Assembly (NCBI GenBank): GCA_964636985.1
Contig: CAZWSX010000004.1
Span: forward strand, 124,001-188,000
DNA from: CAZWSX01 sp964636985
GTDB taxonomy: Bacteria > Planctomycetota > Planctomycetia > Pirellulales > Pirellulaceae
Reading direction: 5' to 3'
DNA length: 64,000 nt
Part shown: positions 17,204-24,892 of the stretch, one piece after another
Layout of the letters: the number at the start of each line of letters is the position of its first letter
How positions within the stretch are numbered: position 1 is the first letter of the stretch
Notes under the pieces: model-generated
Told to the model about the DNA's origin: nothing
Seen by the model: the letters and a program-made list of their open reading frames with translations, nothing else
The model's database searches: none
Program-made: the position numbers and the translations under genes

Positions 17204-17920
17204 TCAACTCATGAGCGTAGTGTAACGGCGGCCCACTTCGTCCCAATCGATGAATTGGACGAACTTCTCGATATATTCGGCTTTTCGATTTTGGTAGTCG
17301 ACGTAAAACGCGTGTTCGTAGGTGTCGATGACCACGAGAGGAACGGCCATCCAAAGGACGCCCATCGCGTGCTCGTCGCTCACCACGTTGTAGAGCTTGC
17401 TGTTGACTGGATGCCTGACCAACATCGTCCAGCCGGCTGCCTCCTTGGCGGATGCAATGAAGTCCGATGTCCACTTGTCCATGGAGCCGAACCGTTGCTC
17501 AATGGCCGAACGGAGTCGTTCTGCTGGGGCTGGCGCCTTGGTGGCTAAGCCATCAAAGTAAAACTCATGTAGCACCACCGAGTTGCCGCGACTGTTGATG
17601 AGGCGCTTAAGATGCGCGAATGCCGAAGGATCGGTCGGGCTACCCGACTTGGCTGCTTCCTCAAGTTTGGCATCGGCACCGACGACAGCCTTGAGCGCGC
17701 CTCCATAGTGAGCCGTGTGGTGCGGTGCAATCTGCGAAGCGGTTAGGAAGCCAGGGATTTCTTTGTGCTTGAGTGGCTTGAGTTGGCCCGTCACCAAGCC
17801 GCTCGTTGAGAAATCAAACTTGGAATGGTCGTCGGCTTCCGCAAAGCCTGCGACGACCAACGAACCGGCGGCTGCGCCGGTCGAAGCGAACAGAAAGTTG
17901 CGGCGGTCAAAATCGAACAT
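17204..17920 (-). CDS. chrC: Tat-exported Fe/Mn superoxide dismutase of the chromate operon (ChrC type)
   Basis: A 238-residue protein with a twin-arginine-like leader (DRRNFLFASTGAAAG) followed by an Fe/Mn superoxide dismutase fold. The C-terminal signature DTYEHAFYVDYQNRKAEY supplies the Asp and His metal ligands, and AHYGG and LHEFYF mark the two N-terminal histidine regions. It detoxifies superoxide, here likely formed during chromate reduction: it sits 44 bases downstream of the chrB C-terminal gene on the same strand, and chrC in characterised chromate operons is an iron superoxide dismutase. The export signal suggests action outside the cytoplasm, which differs from typical ChrC. Confidence 0.85.
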   Translation of the reverse strand: MFDFDRRNFLFASTGAAAGSLVVAGFAEADDHSKFDFSTSGLVTGQLKPLKHKEIPGFLTASQIAPHHTAHYGGALKAVVGADAKLEEAAKSGSPTDPSAFAHLKRLINSRGNSVVLHEFYFDGLATKAPAPAERLRSAIEQRFGSMDKWTSDFIASAKEAAGWTMLVRHPVNSKLYNVVSDEHAMGVLWMAVPLVVIDTYEHAFYVDYQNRKAEYIEKFVQFIDWDEVGRRYTTLMS

Positions 17921-17964
17921 GGGATAACTCCTTGAGCGGGGCGCGTATTTCTGAAAAGTCGTTC

Positions 17965-18393
17965 TTATTGCTCGGGACGCATTTCGGCCGCTAGGCGGGC
18001 ATACAGCGCGTCGTAAACGAGAGCCCCGCGCGCGAGCGCGGTCAAGTCGTCCGGGCTTGTCATGCGGAGCCCTTCGCAGATCTGGTCGAGGCCGGGCGCG
18101 ATCGGCTCGACCTTGACTTCCTGGACGGTATCGGCCTCATCGATGATCCGCGCGAGTCGATGCAGGACAGGATCGTCCAGTTTGTACTCACGCAAGATTG
18201 CGTGAAACGAACAGTGTCCATGATGGTGCGACAATCGCACGCCAGGGATGTCGAACGGTTCGGCGCCCTCGGGAATCGCTCGCGTGCCGGCAGGCACAAA
18301 AAGGAACTTGGCTTGCGGATCAATGTGCTTTCGAATGAGCCACGCACAGGCCATCCGGTCGACGCCGACGTTTTCCCACGTGATCCACTTCAT
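17965..18393 (-). CDS. ChrB C-terminal domain protein (chromate resistance)
   Basis: A 142-residue protein matching the C-terminal half of ChrB (begins MKWITWENVGVDRMACAWLIRKHID, continues SHHHGHCSFHAILREY). Full-length ChrB senses chromate and controls chr operons; here its two halves are separate genes. The ATG overlaps the stop of the N-terminal gene (four-base ATGA overlap), so the two chains are likely made together and may form a complex equivalent to ChrB. His and Cys residues in HHHGHCSFH are candidates for metal or substrate binding. Confidence 0.85.
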   Translation of the reverse strand: MKWITWENVGVDRMACAWLIRKHIDPQAKFLFVPAGTRAIPEGAEPFDIPGVRLSHHHGHCSFHAILREYKLDDPVLHRLARIIDEADTVQEVKVEPIAPGLDQICEGLRMTSPDDLTALARGALVYDALYARLAAEMRPEQ

Positions 18394-18818
18394 TTTCGGT
18401 CTCCACCTTCACGAAGGAGCTTTTGCCGCACTTTCTCTCCCAGGTCGCACTGGAAGTAGTCGCGCTCCTTGGCCTGTTGATACAGTTTCGAGAGAGCGGC
18501 CAAGTCGCGTTTCTTGCGATTCAAGAGTCGCAGGATCTCTTGGTAGGCGGCTTTGACGGGCCCCTCGAATTGTTCACGCAAGGCGTTGGCATCATTCGCG
18601 AGCAGCAAAGTCGATTGATAAAGCGAAACATCGCCGCCAAGTTCCATGATCTCGGCAGCCAACCACTGGAATTGTTCTTGGGTTCGCGGCGTGGCCGGGA
18701 GGACCCAAATTGCATCCTGCATCGAGACGGCGCCAAGCTGTTTCAGCTTGCGCCATACGTACACGCGACTTGCCGTCGGCTCTCGCGGAATTCGATAAAC
18801 CAGCAACAGCCAATTCAT
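18390..18818 (-). CDS. chrB: ChrB N-terminal domain protein (chromate-responsive regulator half)
   Basis: A 142-residue protein matching the ChrB N-terminal domain: MNWLLLVYRIPREPTASRVYVWRKLKQLGA with the typical PREP-x-x-x-R-VYVWRKLK segment, followed by a helical, basic second half. In ChrB this part is thought to bind DNA. It lies 20 bases after chrA and overlaps the gene for the C-terminal half. The palindrome at 20072 upstream of chrA is its likely target. A split ChrB is uncommon and makes this operon a natural test of how the two halves communicate. Confidence 0.85.
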   Translation of the reverse strand: MNWLLLVYRIPREPTASRVYVWRKLKQLGAVSMQDAIWVLPATPRTQEQFQWLAAEIMELGGDVSLYQSTLLLANDANALREQFEGPVKAAYQEILRLLNRKKRDLAALSKLYQQAKERDYFQCDLGEKVRQKLLREGGDRK

Positions 18819-18838
18819 CGCGATCTTTCGGGGGTACC

Positions 18839-20053
18839 TCAGCTACGGACGAACGGGTAGATCACCAATCCAATCAGTCCCGCACCCAGCACGACGAGCG
18901 GCTCGGGAAGCTTTTTGAATCGAAGCAGCAAGGCGAGCGTCACGATGCACAGCACGCACTTGGTGATATCAGGAGACCAACCAAGTGGGAACAACGTGCG
19001 ACGCCCCAGGACGATGACCGCCCCCGCGATGGCTCCTACCGCAGCCGCGGTCACTCCATCGACAAACGCAACGATTCCCGGCCGCTTCCCGTGTTTGCGA
19101 AAGTAGGGCGCGGGGATCACCGTGAACAAGTAGCAAGGCAAGAACGTGGCGATTGCCGCCACCGTCGCGCCCTGAAATCCTCCAACGAGAAACCCAATAA
19201 AGCCCACCGTGATGACGACCGGGCCCGGCGTGATCATCGCGACTGCTACGGCATCGAGGAACTCTTGATCGTTCAGCCAGCCGTACTCTTTGACGACGCC
19301 GCCGTAGAGGAACGGCACAATTGCCAGTCCGCTCCCAAAAACAAACGCGCCCGCTTTGGTGAAAAACAAAAACACCTGCCACAGCTTTTGCCCGTCGGCA
19401 ACGGGGATCGTTCCAGCAACTGCGGCAACGGGAAGCGCGATGGCCACGGCCGTCCCCTGGTTGGGCTTCAGGAATGTGGGTGGCGCTTTCACGAGCCAGG
19501 TGAGGAGTCCCGCTCCCAGGAACAGCGGCACGTACTCCGATTCCGTGACGACAGTCATTGCGGCACTAACCAAGAACACCAGCCAGAGCAGCCAGTCTTT
19601 ACCAATAGTCTTCTGAGTGAGTTTGTAGGCGCTGATCGTGATGATGCCGATCACGCTCGAACCCACGCCGTAGAAAACGGCTTGCATCCACGGAAGGCCG
19701 CCGTAGATCTTGTAAGCCCAGCCGATGGCGAGAACCATCAGGAATGATGGAAGGACAAACGCAACACCGACGAGCGTGGCGCCAACGACGCCGTAGTGGA
19801 CGTATCCAAGATAAATCGCGAGTTGGGCCGCCAGCGGCCCCGGCATAATTTGCGCGAGGGTGAGCCCCTCCTTGTATTCCGACTCGCTAAGCCAGCCGCG
19901 CCGCTCGACCAAGTCGCGGTGCATGTACCCCACGAGCGCGACGGGACCGCCGAATCCCCAGGTCCCCAGACCGAGCATGTAGCTCGTCATCTGCCAGAGA
20001 CTGTAGGGAACTGCGACCCGAGAGGTGTTTGGGGCAACACTGTCTTCCGACAT
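18839..20053 (-). CDS. chrA: Chromate transporter ChrA
   Basis: A 404-residue membrane protein of the long-chain CHR family, with two homologous halves that each carry the family pattern (FGGPVALVGYMHRDLVERRGWL in the first half, FGSGLAIVPFLYGGVVKEYGWL in the second) and the GPG signatures (IMPGPLAAQLA and ITPGPVVITVGFIG). ChrA exports chromate from the cytoplasm. First gene of the chrA-chrB(N)-chrB(C)-chrC operon, with AAGGAG upstream of its ATG and an operator-like palindrome ending about 19 bases before the start. Confidence 0.93.
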   Translation of the reverse strand: MSEDSVAPNTSRVAVPYSLWQMTSYMLGLGTWGFGGPVALVGYMHRDLVERRGWLSESEYKEGLTLAQIMPGPLAAQLAIYLGYVHYGVVGATLVGVAFVLPSFLMVLAIGWAYKIYGGLPWMQAVFYGVGSSVIGIITISAYKLTQKTIGKDWLLWLVFLVSAAMTVVTESEYVPLFLGAGLLTWLVKAPPTFLKPNQGTAVAIALPVAAVAGTIPVADGQKLWQVFLFFTKAGAFVFGSGLAIVPFLYGGVVKEYGWLNDQEFLDAVAVAMITPGPVVITVGFIGFLVGGFQGATVAAIATFLPCYLFTVIPAPYFRKHGKRPGIVAFVDGVTAAAVGAIAGAVIVLGRRTLFPLGWSPDITKCVLCIVTLALLLRFKKLPEPLVVLGAGLIGLVIYPFVRS

Positions 20054-20071
20054 GGCGATTCGCTCCTTCGC

Positions 20072-20089
20072 ATGTAACCACGGTTACAT
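20072..20089 (-). promoter_or_regulatory. Operator-like palindrome upstream of chrA
   Basis: ATGTAACC-AC-GGTTACAT, a perfect 8+8 palindrome with a 2-base centre, lying just upstream of the chrA ribosome-binding site. Position and symmetry fit a repressor site, most simply for the split ChrB, but binding is inferred. Confidence 0.65.
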
Positions 20090-20147
20090 TAGAGCGAACG
20101 CGCCGGTGTCAGGCAATGTGGGGGCGTAGACGCGAGGCCATCCGTAA

Positions 20148-20173
20148 AGGCTGGCGGTCCAGACGGCCAGCCT
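20148..20173 (-). terminator. Hairpin downstream of the tad genes
   Basis: Stem AGGCTGGC / GCCAGCCT (8 bases) with a 10-base loop, 44 bases beyond the tadG-like stop in the transcribed direction. No clear T tract. It lies between the ends of tad transcription and the chrA promoter. Confidence 0.5.
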
Positions 20174-20216
20174 GATTATGATGCAGAGTTGTCCCTACGC
20201 GGGATCGTTATTCAAC

Positions 20217-21512
20217 TTACTCCACAAGCCCCAACACGCGGCGCGGAATGACCTTATCGGGGTTGTAATCGATCGTCATATTTCCCGACCCATTCAGGTC
20301 GAGCAGGCGGCTGATGTACTGCGATCCGATCTGCGCCACACCATTGCCCGTGACGTTCATCAGGGCATTGGCGGTGTAGAACGTTCCCGTCACGTAAAAG
20401 CTGCCGTTCCCCGAAACGTTCATATCTTGCGTTGCAGAGCGCTCTTGGAAAAGGGTCATCCCCTTGTAGGGCCCGCTGGTTGGCGGCGTCATGGTCACCG
20501 AGCCACCATTGCTGCCGCTGAGCGAAATCTTGTCGCTTGGCCCTTTCGGGTCGTTGTAGATCATGACGCCTTGCGCCACGAGGTTTCCCTGACCGCTGAA
20601 ACTGAAGCCTCCTCCGTCCATATAGTAGACGCCAGGCGACATGGTCACGTTTGCTTGCCCCGTGATGGTGATCCCTCCTCGGTACACGCCAGGCGACAGG
20701 GTCTTATTGCCGTTGCTGAAGTGCTTGGGACTGTTGCTCTGGGTCGTGTAGTCGCTCGAGTTGGGCTCGGGAAGATTGCGCAGCGGGTCGGGCTGTGGCT
20801 CCATTCCCGTGCTGACATTGCCGATGAATCCGGTTCCGCTGGTTCCGCCAACAATCGAGAAGTCATCGGCGGTGATGGTGCTTCCGCCCGTTGTGACAGC
20901 GGCCCCCGGATCGTCCGAATTGACAACTACGGCAGCGCCGCCAGTGATTGTCCCAGTGCCTCCGCCGGTAGCTCGGAGCGCGGAAGGTGCATGCAAGTCG
21001 AGAACGTGGATCCCTACAAGTGCAGGTGCCCATTTTCCGCGGGCTACCGCGCGGGCCGATACGGGGATGCTGCCCGTTCCGATGATGGAGCTGAAGTAGC
21101 GCGGCTGGTTGTAGAGGATGGTGACCTCGGCAAAACCAGGCGGCACGGCTCTGCCCAAGTTCGGCCCGCCCAGGTAGGTCTCAGGTGCGGTGCGCACGGT
21201 GACGCTCGAGGTGCCATCGGCAAGGGAGGGAAATCCGTTCGCCGCGGCAATGGCCACGGCTCGAGTTCTAGCCGAACTGACCGTGTCGTAGCCATGGTTG
21301 GCCGGGTAGTTGCGGAATAGATCCTCCGCGGCGGCCATTGCGGAAGCATCCGCCGTGGCTTGGGTCCTTCGTCGCAAATCGAGCAGCGCGCCGCCGTCCA
21401 GCGAAATCGCCGCCCCGATCAGAAGAATGGTCAGGCAGACGGCGACTAGAACGATAATCGCACCTCGGCGAGACCTCTTGCGAAACTTGATGTGACAACG
21501 GCGGGTGGACAT
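20217..21512 (-). CDS. TadG-like membrane-anchored surface protein
   Basis: The ATG at 21512 is preferred because it follows GGAGACGTAGCG; an upstream ATG lacks a ribosome-binding site. The 431-residue product has a basic start, the RRGAIIVLVAVCLTILLIGAAISLDGG pilin-like transmembrane segment of TadG N-terminal domains, a DLRRRTQATADASAMAAA helix, and a long Gly/Ser/Asn-rich beta-type region that would sit outside. TadG proteins accompany the Flp/Tad pilus machinery. The two genes upstream are TadE-like, forming a tadE-tadE-tadG operon; no TadA ATPase or secretin is in the window. Confidence 0.8.
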   Translation of the reverse strand: MSTRRCHIKFRKRSRRGAIIVLVAVCLTILLIGAAISLDGGALLDLRRRTQATADASAMAAAEDLFRNYPANHGYDTVSSARTRAVAIAAANGFPSLADGTSSVTVRTAPETYLGGPNLGRAVPPGFAEVTILYNQPRYFSSIIGTGSIPVSARAVARGKWAPALVGIHVLDLHAPSALRATGGGTGTITGGAAVVVNSDDPGAAVTTGGSTITADDFSIVGGTSGTGFIGNVSTGMEPQPDPLRNLPEPNSSDYTTQSNSPKHFSNGNKTLSPGVYRGGITITGQANVTMSPGVYYMDGGGFSFSGQGNLVAQGVMIYNDPKGPSDKISLSGSNGGSVTMTPPTSGPYKGMTLFQERSATQDMNVSGNGSFYVTGTFYTANALMNVTGNGVAQIGSQYISRLLDLNGSGNMTIDYNPDKVIPRRVLGLVE

Positions 21513-21543
21513 CGCTACGTCTCCAGTTGGCATGAAAGGGCGG

Positions 21544-21996
21544 TTAGTAGATCATTTGCGCCTTGGACGTGCTCGTGAGGGTATACGGGCCAACAAGGAA
21601 AAACTCCGGAAACCATTGGTAGCTCACGGTCACCGAAACGGTGTTCCCGTGTGGGGTGTCGTAGTCGCTGGTGGCATCGAGCGGCATATTGCTGGTATCC
21701 CAAGTCACGCTGTAGCTCAGCTTGTCAGCGCCCAGCGCCATCGCTTTGGGAAGGATGGCGTTCTGGTAGATGTCTTCCGGCGTCGCCGCTGGATTGCCCG
21801 TTTCCGCCGCGTACTGCCCGCCGTGTACCGCGGCCCAGCGGGCGGCTTCGCGCGCCAGTTGTGCGGTTTGTTGATAGCGAAAGATTCCCAGCGAACCGAT
21901 GACGGTGAAGAGAATCAGGAAAAAAACAACCGGGAAGCAGAATGCAAATTCCACTGCCGTCGTGCCGCGCCGACATCGAATTCGATGTGAGTGCAT
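21544..21996 (-). CDS. tadE: TadE-like pilus assembly protein
   Basis: From ATG at 21996 a 150-residue protein with the TadE hallmark RRGTTAVEFAFCFPVVFFLILFTVIG, where the Glu five residues into the hydrophobic stretch marks a pseudopilin-type N terminus, followed by a helix (QQTAQLAREAARWAAVHGG) and a beta-rich extracytoplasmic domain. Middle gene of a three-gene set, 16 bases after the first tadE-like gene and 31 bases before the tadG-like start. Role in Flp/Tad pilus assembly or surface adhesion is inferred from family. Confidence 0.8.
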   Translation of the reverse strand: MHSHRIRCRRGTTAVEFAFCFPVVFFLILFTVIGSLGIFRYQQTAQLAREAARWAAVHGGQYAAETGNPAATPEDIYQNAILPKAMALGADKLSYSVTWDTSNMPLDATSDYDTPHGNTVSVTVSYQWFPEFFLVGPYTLTSTSKAQMIY

Positions 21997-22026
21997 CGCG
22001 ATGCGCCTCAATCTAGAAAAGGTGGT

Positions 22027-22494
22027 TTAGTATTCCGGGGAACCCGCGGAAACGATCATCCGAACCGTTCGGCTCATGTTGATCTGATTCGGAACCCCGG
22101 GAAATCCAGTGATGGTTTGGAACGGGTAGGTGGCCGTAACGTCGACGTAGGGGCGGCCCGATGCGTCGTAGCCGTTTGTCTTGGTAATGGTGGGAGGAGG
22201 ACTCAGGTTCGTGGCGTCGGCCAGTGCCGCGGCTTCCGTGCTAGGGAAGGCTGACTCGGCGCTGACGGTGGGATCGCTCGCGTACATTGCTCCTGCGCGG
22301 GCACAGTCGGTCAAGATCACCGAGAAGTAAAAGACTCTCGCGAAGTCCACAGCCACCACAAAAAGAAATACGAGCAATGGAAGCATCACCGCCAATTCGA
22401 CGACTGCGGCGCCACGACGCTTGTTCCTCAAACCTCGGTTCGAGGAACAAGGCCGCAACGAACTAGCTTTCAAGACTCGTTGAATTCGTTGCAT
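22027..22494 (-). CDS. tadE: TadE-like pilus assembly protein
   Basis: A 155-residue protein with a basic N-terminal tail of about 27 residues and the TadE motif RRGAAVVELAVMLPLLVFLFVVAVDFAR, then ILTDCARAGAMYASDP and an extracytoplasmic domain. First gene of the tadE-tadE-tadG operon. The paired Glu-containing pseudopilin helices suggest that the two TadE-like proteins may heterodimerise, as proposed for TadE/TadF; this is inference. Confidence 0.8.
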   Translation of the reverse strand: MQRIQRVLKASSLRPCSSNRGLRNKRRGAAVVELAVMLPLLVFLFVVAVDFARVFYFSVILTDCARAGAMYASDPTVSAESAFPSTEAAALADATNLSPPPTITKTNGYDASGRPYVDVTATYPFQTITGFPGVPNQINMSRTVRMIVSAGSPEY

Positions 22495-22601
22495 GGTTTG
22501 GTGCCGTTGTCTGTGTCAGTGAATGACGAGTGCTTCCGAACGTGGCGACCGCTTGCGAAACTCCAGTTCCAATGGGAACCTTAAGTCAAAAACCTCACAA
22601 G

Positions 22602-23114
22602 TCAAATTACGATGGCTTCGGTAGTTGTTTGTGATCGATCTTCGGTATCGGCTGTTGTCGATGATTCGTCACTTGATGCAGAGGAAGACGCGATAGTTGT
22701 TTCAGGTGTGGCGTTTTTCCGATGAAGAGCCAGCTCTTGGGAGACCTTGTTGAGATCGAAGGCGAGGTCTTGCCAAAAATCATATTTTCTGAAGAAGACA
22801 GGCGCGGCCGATTCCCCGCGTCCCAATGCGCGAAGCGATTCACGAAGACGATAGACCGGTCCCACCCAACGATGGCTCAACTTAAGCAGATCCCAAAGGA
22901 TGAGTGGTAACAGCGCCGCGGCTGCGAGAACAGTGAGTTGCAAGTGCCACCAGAATCTGGGGTCGCCTGCGGCGGAATTAACCGCCGCAAAGAATACGGT
23001 CATCAACATTTGACCGATCAGACACGCCACCCAATACCATGCTGCGCGGAAAAGGACCGCGGTTTGTACCGATTCATCAATGAACAGCCGCGAGCGCTTA
23101 TAGTGTTGTTGCAC
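22602..23114 (-). CDS. Two-helix membrane protein of unknown function (HAMP-like segment)
   Basis: The GTG at 23114 is chosen because AAGGAG lies six bases upstream; an earlier ATG at 23195 has no such signal. The 170-residue product has two transmembrane helices (around LFRAAWYWVACLIGQMLMTVFF and LQLTVLAAAALLPLILWDLL), then a segment GPVYRLRESLRALGRGE that resembles HAMP linkers of membrane sensors, and a Ser/Thr/Glu-rich low-complexity tail. No catalytic domain follows. Upstream of and co-oriented with the tad genes but separated by 107 bases; a signalling or scaffold role is only a guess. Confidence 0.6.
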   Translation of the reverse strand: MQQHYKRSRLFIDESVQTAVLFRAAWYWVACLIGQMLMTVFFAAVNSAAGDPRFWWHLQLTVLAAAALLPLILWDLLKLSHRWVGPVYRLRESLRALGRGESAAPVFFRKYDFWQDLAFDLNKVSQELALHRKNATPETTIASSSASSDESSTTADTEDRSQTTTEAIVI

Positions 23115-23222
23115 AACAAGCTCCTTGAGTGGATGGTGGCAGCGGCTCAAGGTCGCCACCTGAAAACCAACCTCGAAATCAACATCAATCTGCAAATCAA
23201 CTCATTGCCAAAGCAAATCTAG

Positions 23223-23740
23223 CTCAAAAGAAAGAGGGAGCTGGCAAACCGCCCAGCAGCGTGCTGCTCGTGTGGCTTTGAACGAATGGGAAGGGAGTTT
23301 GCCCGCTAGATGATGCGAGATCGCATCTTTTGCGACGGTGGATCAAACGTTTGCAAGGATGTAATAACGTCGGCTGGCACTTCGAACGCGACAGTTGTTG
23401 CGACAGCCAAGCGGCAACCGTGGGGCGCGATCCGCTTTGGGCGATGCCGCAAGCTGACGCGATATTCATCATCAAAGAGGCGGAAGTGAATTTGACATCA
23501 ATCCCGGGCGGCAGAATAATCGCTAAGAGGGAAAGGCAACGTCGAGGGCCTTCCTCGCTATCCAGCATTCGAGTTGGTTCTGGCGGTATCGCGGAATGTT
23601 CAGGAGTCCTCTTTGGCTCTGGGTTCTGCGGTGACCGCCCGCATTCGCCTCTCGAGTACGTGTTGGCTGTTTGCTTCAAACGGTCGCATTGTCACTTGTT
23701 TTTGAGGGCTTCTCGCCCTGTATTTTGAGAGGAGTTTGAG
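23223..23740. other. Intergenic region of 518 bases before the tatA cluster
   Basis: No supported gene. It contains a short hairpin GATGCG-AGAT-CGCATC followed by TTTT at 23312-23331 (plus strand), and from about 23540 the first copy of the leader that is repeated before the second tatA gene. Open frames of 130-150 codons on both strands lack start signals and recognisable protein features. Confidence 0.5.
23542..23740 (+). repeat. Duplicated leader, copy 1, before tatA gene 1
   Basis: Shares an ordered series of blocks with the region before the second tatA gene: GAAAGGCA, TTCCTC, GTTGGTTCTGG, GTGAC, then GCCCGCATTCGCCTCTCGA, and TGAGAGGA plus TTTGA as ribosome-binding site. The blocks are separated by diverged sequence, as expected for an old tandem duplication of leader plus gene. 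Confidence 0.6.
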
Positions 23741-23914
23741 ATGGGAAACTACGAGTTACTGATCATTGCGGGATTGGCGCTGCTGTTCTTTGGCAATCGC
23801 TTGCCTGGCATGATGCGCTCACTCGGCGCGGGTGTGAACGAATTCAAAAAAGGAATTGCCGAAGGGGAGCGCGACACGCCCTTGGGGAATACGGCCGTCG
23901 AGCAGAAGGCCTAA
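23741..23914 (+). CDS. tatA: Short TatA-type twin-arginine translocase subunit, copy 1
   Basis: A 57-residue TatA/TatE-type protein, MGNYELLIIAGLALLFFGNRLP then GMMRSLGAGVNEFKKGIAEG. It has the single N-terminal transmembrane helix, the FGNRLP hinge (planctomycete variant of FGxxKLP) and the amphipathic helix. Unusually short because the acidic C-terminal tail is almost absent. Ribosome-binding site GAGAGGAG precedes the ATG. The central part is nearly identical to the next gene, so the two arose by duplication together with their leader. Function: pore-forming subunit for export of folded proteins, of which several Tat-signal proteins are encoded nearby. Confidence 0.88.
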   Translation: MGNYELLIIAGLALLFFGNRLPGMMRSLGAGVNEFKKGIAEGERDTPLGNTAVEQKA

Positions 23915-24041
23915 TCCCCCGGCGGAAAACCAACTTCCGCCGCATCGAACTAACCAAAATTGCCCATTTTTTCGGGCAATGGAACTTGGTTTGACAGATT
24001 CGATATCCCCAGAAATAATGGGGAATTGGAGGAAAGGCAGT

Positions 24042-24241
24042 GTTCCTCCGTCCCACCTTTGCGACCGTTCGGGTTGGTTCTGGTACTGTTGTGGATGGGT
24101 AAAGCTTCGCCCGGCGAAATTGCTGGTGCGGACCCCCAGCCGTGACGAGTGCCCGCATTCGCCTCTCGATAACGCGTCAGCCGTCATTCGATTTGACCCG
24201 CTGATGGGGAACTGCCACCCCGATGCTGAGAGGAATTTGAA
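24042..24241 (+). repeat. Duplicated leader, copy 2, before tatA gene 2
   Basis: Second copy of the leader described at 23542, with the same block order ending in GAGAGGAATTTGA directly before the ATG of the second tatA gene. The GCCCGCATTCGCCTCTCGA block is the best conserved part. Confidence 0.6.
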
Positions 24242-24478
24242 ATGTTGTTCACCGAGATGCCTTTTGCCATCTTTGGCATGCCAGGGCAGTACGAACTATT
24301 GATTATCGCCGGACTGGCGTTGCTGTTCTTCGGCAACCGTTTGCCAGGCATGATGCGCTCCCTTGGTTCGGGCGTGAACGAGTTCAAAAAGGGAATGAAA
24401 GAGGGGGAAAGCGACGACGAAGAAGGGGATGCTGAAAAGCCCCCCAAGAAGCCTGAAAAGGCTGCGAAGTCCGAGTAG
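24242..24478 (+). CDS. tatA: TatA-type twin-arginine translocase subunit, copy 2
   Basis: A 78-residue TatA protein. After a 14-residue N-terminal extension not present in copy 1, it has YELLIIAGLALLFFGNRLP and the amphipathic helix GMMRSLGSGVNEFKKGMKEG, then a Glu/Lys-rich tail of 25 residues typical of TatA. Forms homo-oligomeric translocation pores with TatC for folded, Tat-signal-bearing proteins. Part of a tandem of three tatA/B-type genes; no tatC is present in the window. Confidence 0.92.
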   Translation: MLFTEMPFAIFGMPGQYELLIIAGLALLFFGNRLPGMMRSLGSGVNEFKKGMKEGESDDEEGDAEKPPKKPEKAAKSE

Positions 24479-24573
24479 TCGTCTCTCTGGATGGTGTGAA
24501 TTGCGTGAGCCCGGTGCGACGGCGCCGGCTTTCCAAGGAACCGCCCCCCAAAGCCCTTTGCAAAGGAACTACC

Positions 24574-24888
24574 ATGTTTGGACTCAACATGGGCGAGATG
24601 ATCATCGCCGGCGTGCTGGCGATTGTGCTTTTTGGCGGCCGTCTGCCGGAAGTGGCGAAGACGTTCGGCAAGTACTACGCTCGCCTGCGCCGATCACTGA
24701 CCGATTTGCAATCGCAAGTGAACCTGCACGAGATCTACGACCCACAGCCCGCCCGTTCGCGCTCGTACGACGAAAAGCCGCGTAAAACCTATAGCGACTT
24801 CGACGACCGCGACGAACCCACGGCACCTCGCTTCGAGCCGCCCCCTGCCCCGGCCCCTTCCAATCCCAGCAGCTCCGACGCCGCCTGA
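24574..24888 (+). CDS. TatA/TatB-type translocase subunit
   Basis: From ATG at 24574 (preceded by AAAGGAA), a 104-residue protein with MGEMIIAGVLAIVLFGGRLPEVAKTFGKYYARLRRSLTDLQSQV: N-terminal helix, FGGRLP hinge and a longer amphipathic helix, then a Pro/Asp/Arg-rich tail. The longer second helix and the position after two TatA genes suggest a TatB-like role in substrate recognition, but sequence alone does not separate TatA from TatB in this phylum. Its stop is 4 bases from the end of the converging, truncated radical SAM gene. Confidence 0.85.
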   Translation: MFGLNMGEMIIAGVLAIVLFGGRLPEVAKTFGKYYARLRRSLTDLQSQVNLHEIYDPQPARSRSYDEKPRKTYSDFDDRDEPTAPRFEPPPAPAPSNPSSSDAA

Positions 24889-24892
24889 CGCA

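Noticed and set aside
18710..19747. Plus-strand 345-codon frame opposite chrA and chrB
   Set aside because: Highly charged, low-quality translation, antisense to well-defined chromate genes.
20178..21320. Plus-strand 380-codon frame opposite the TadG-like gene
   Set aside because: Antisense shadow; the minus-strand protein has a pilin-like helix and a ribosome-binding site.
23224..23679. Minus-strand 151-codon frame in the gap before tatA
   Set aside because: Pro/Ser/Arg-rich with no domain. Its start lies in the leader that is duplicated before the second tatA gene, so the similar frame at 23819-24187 reflects the repeat, not conserved protein.
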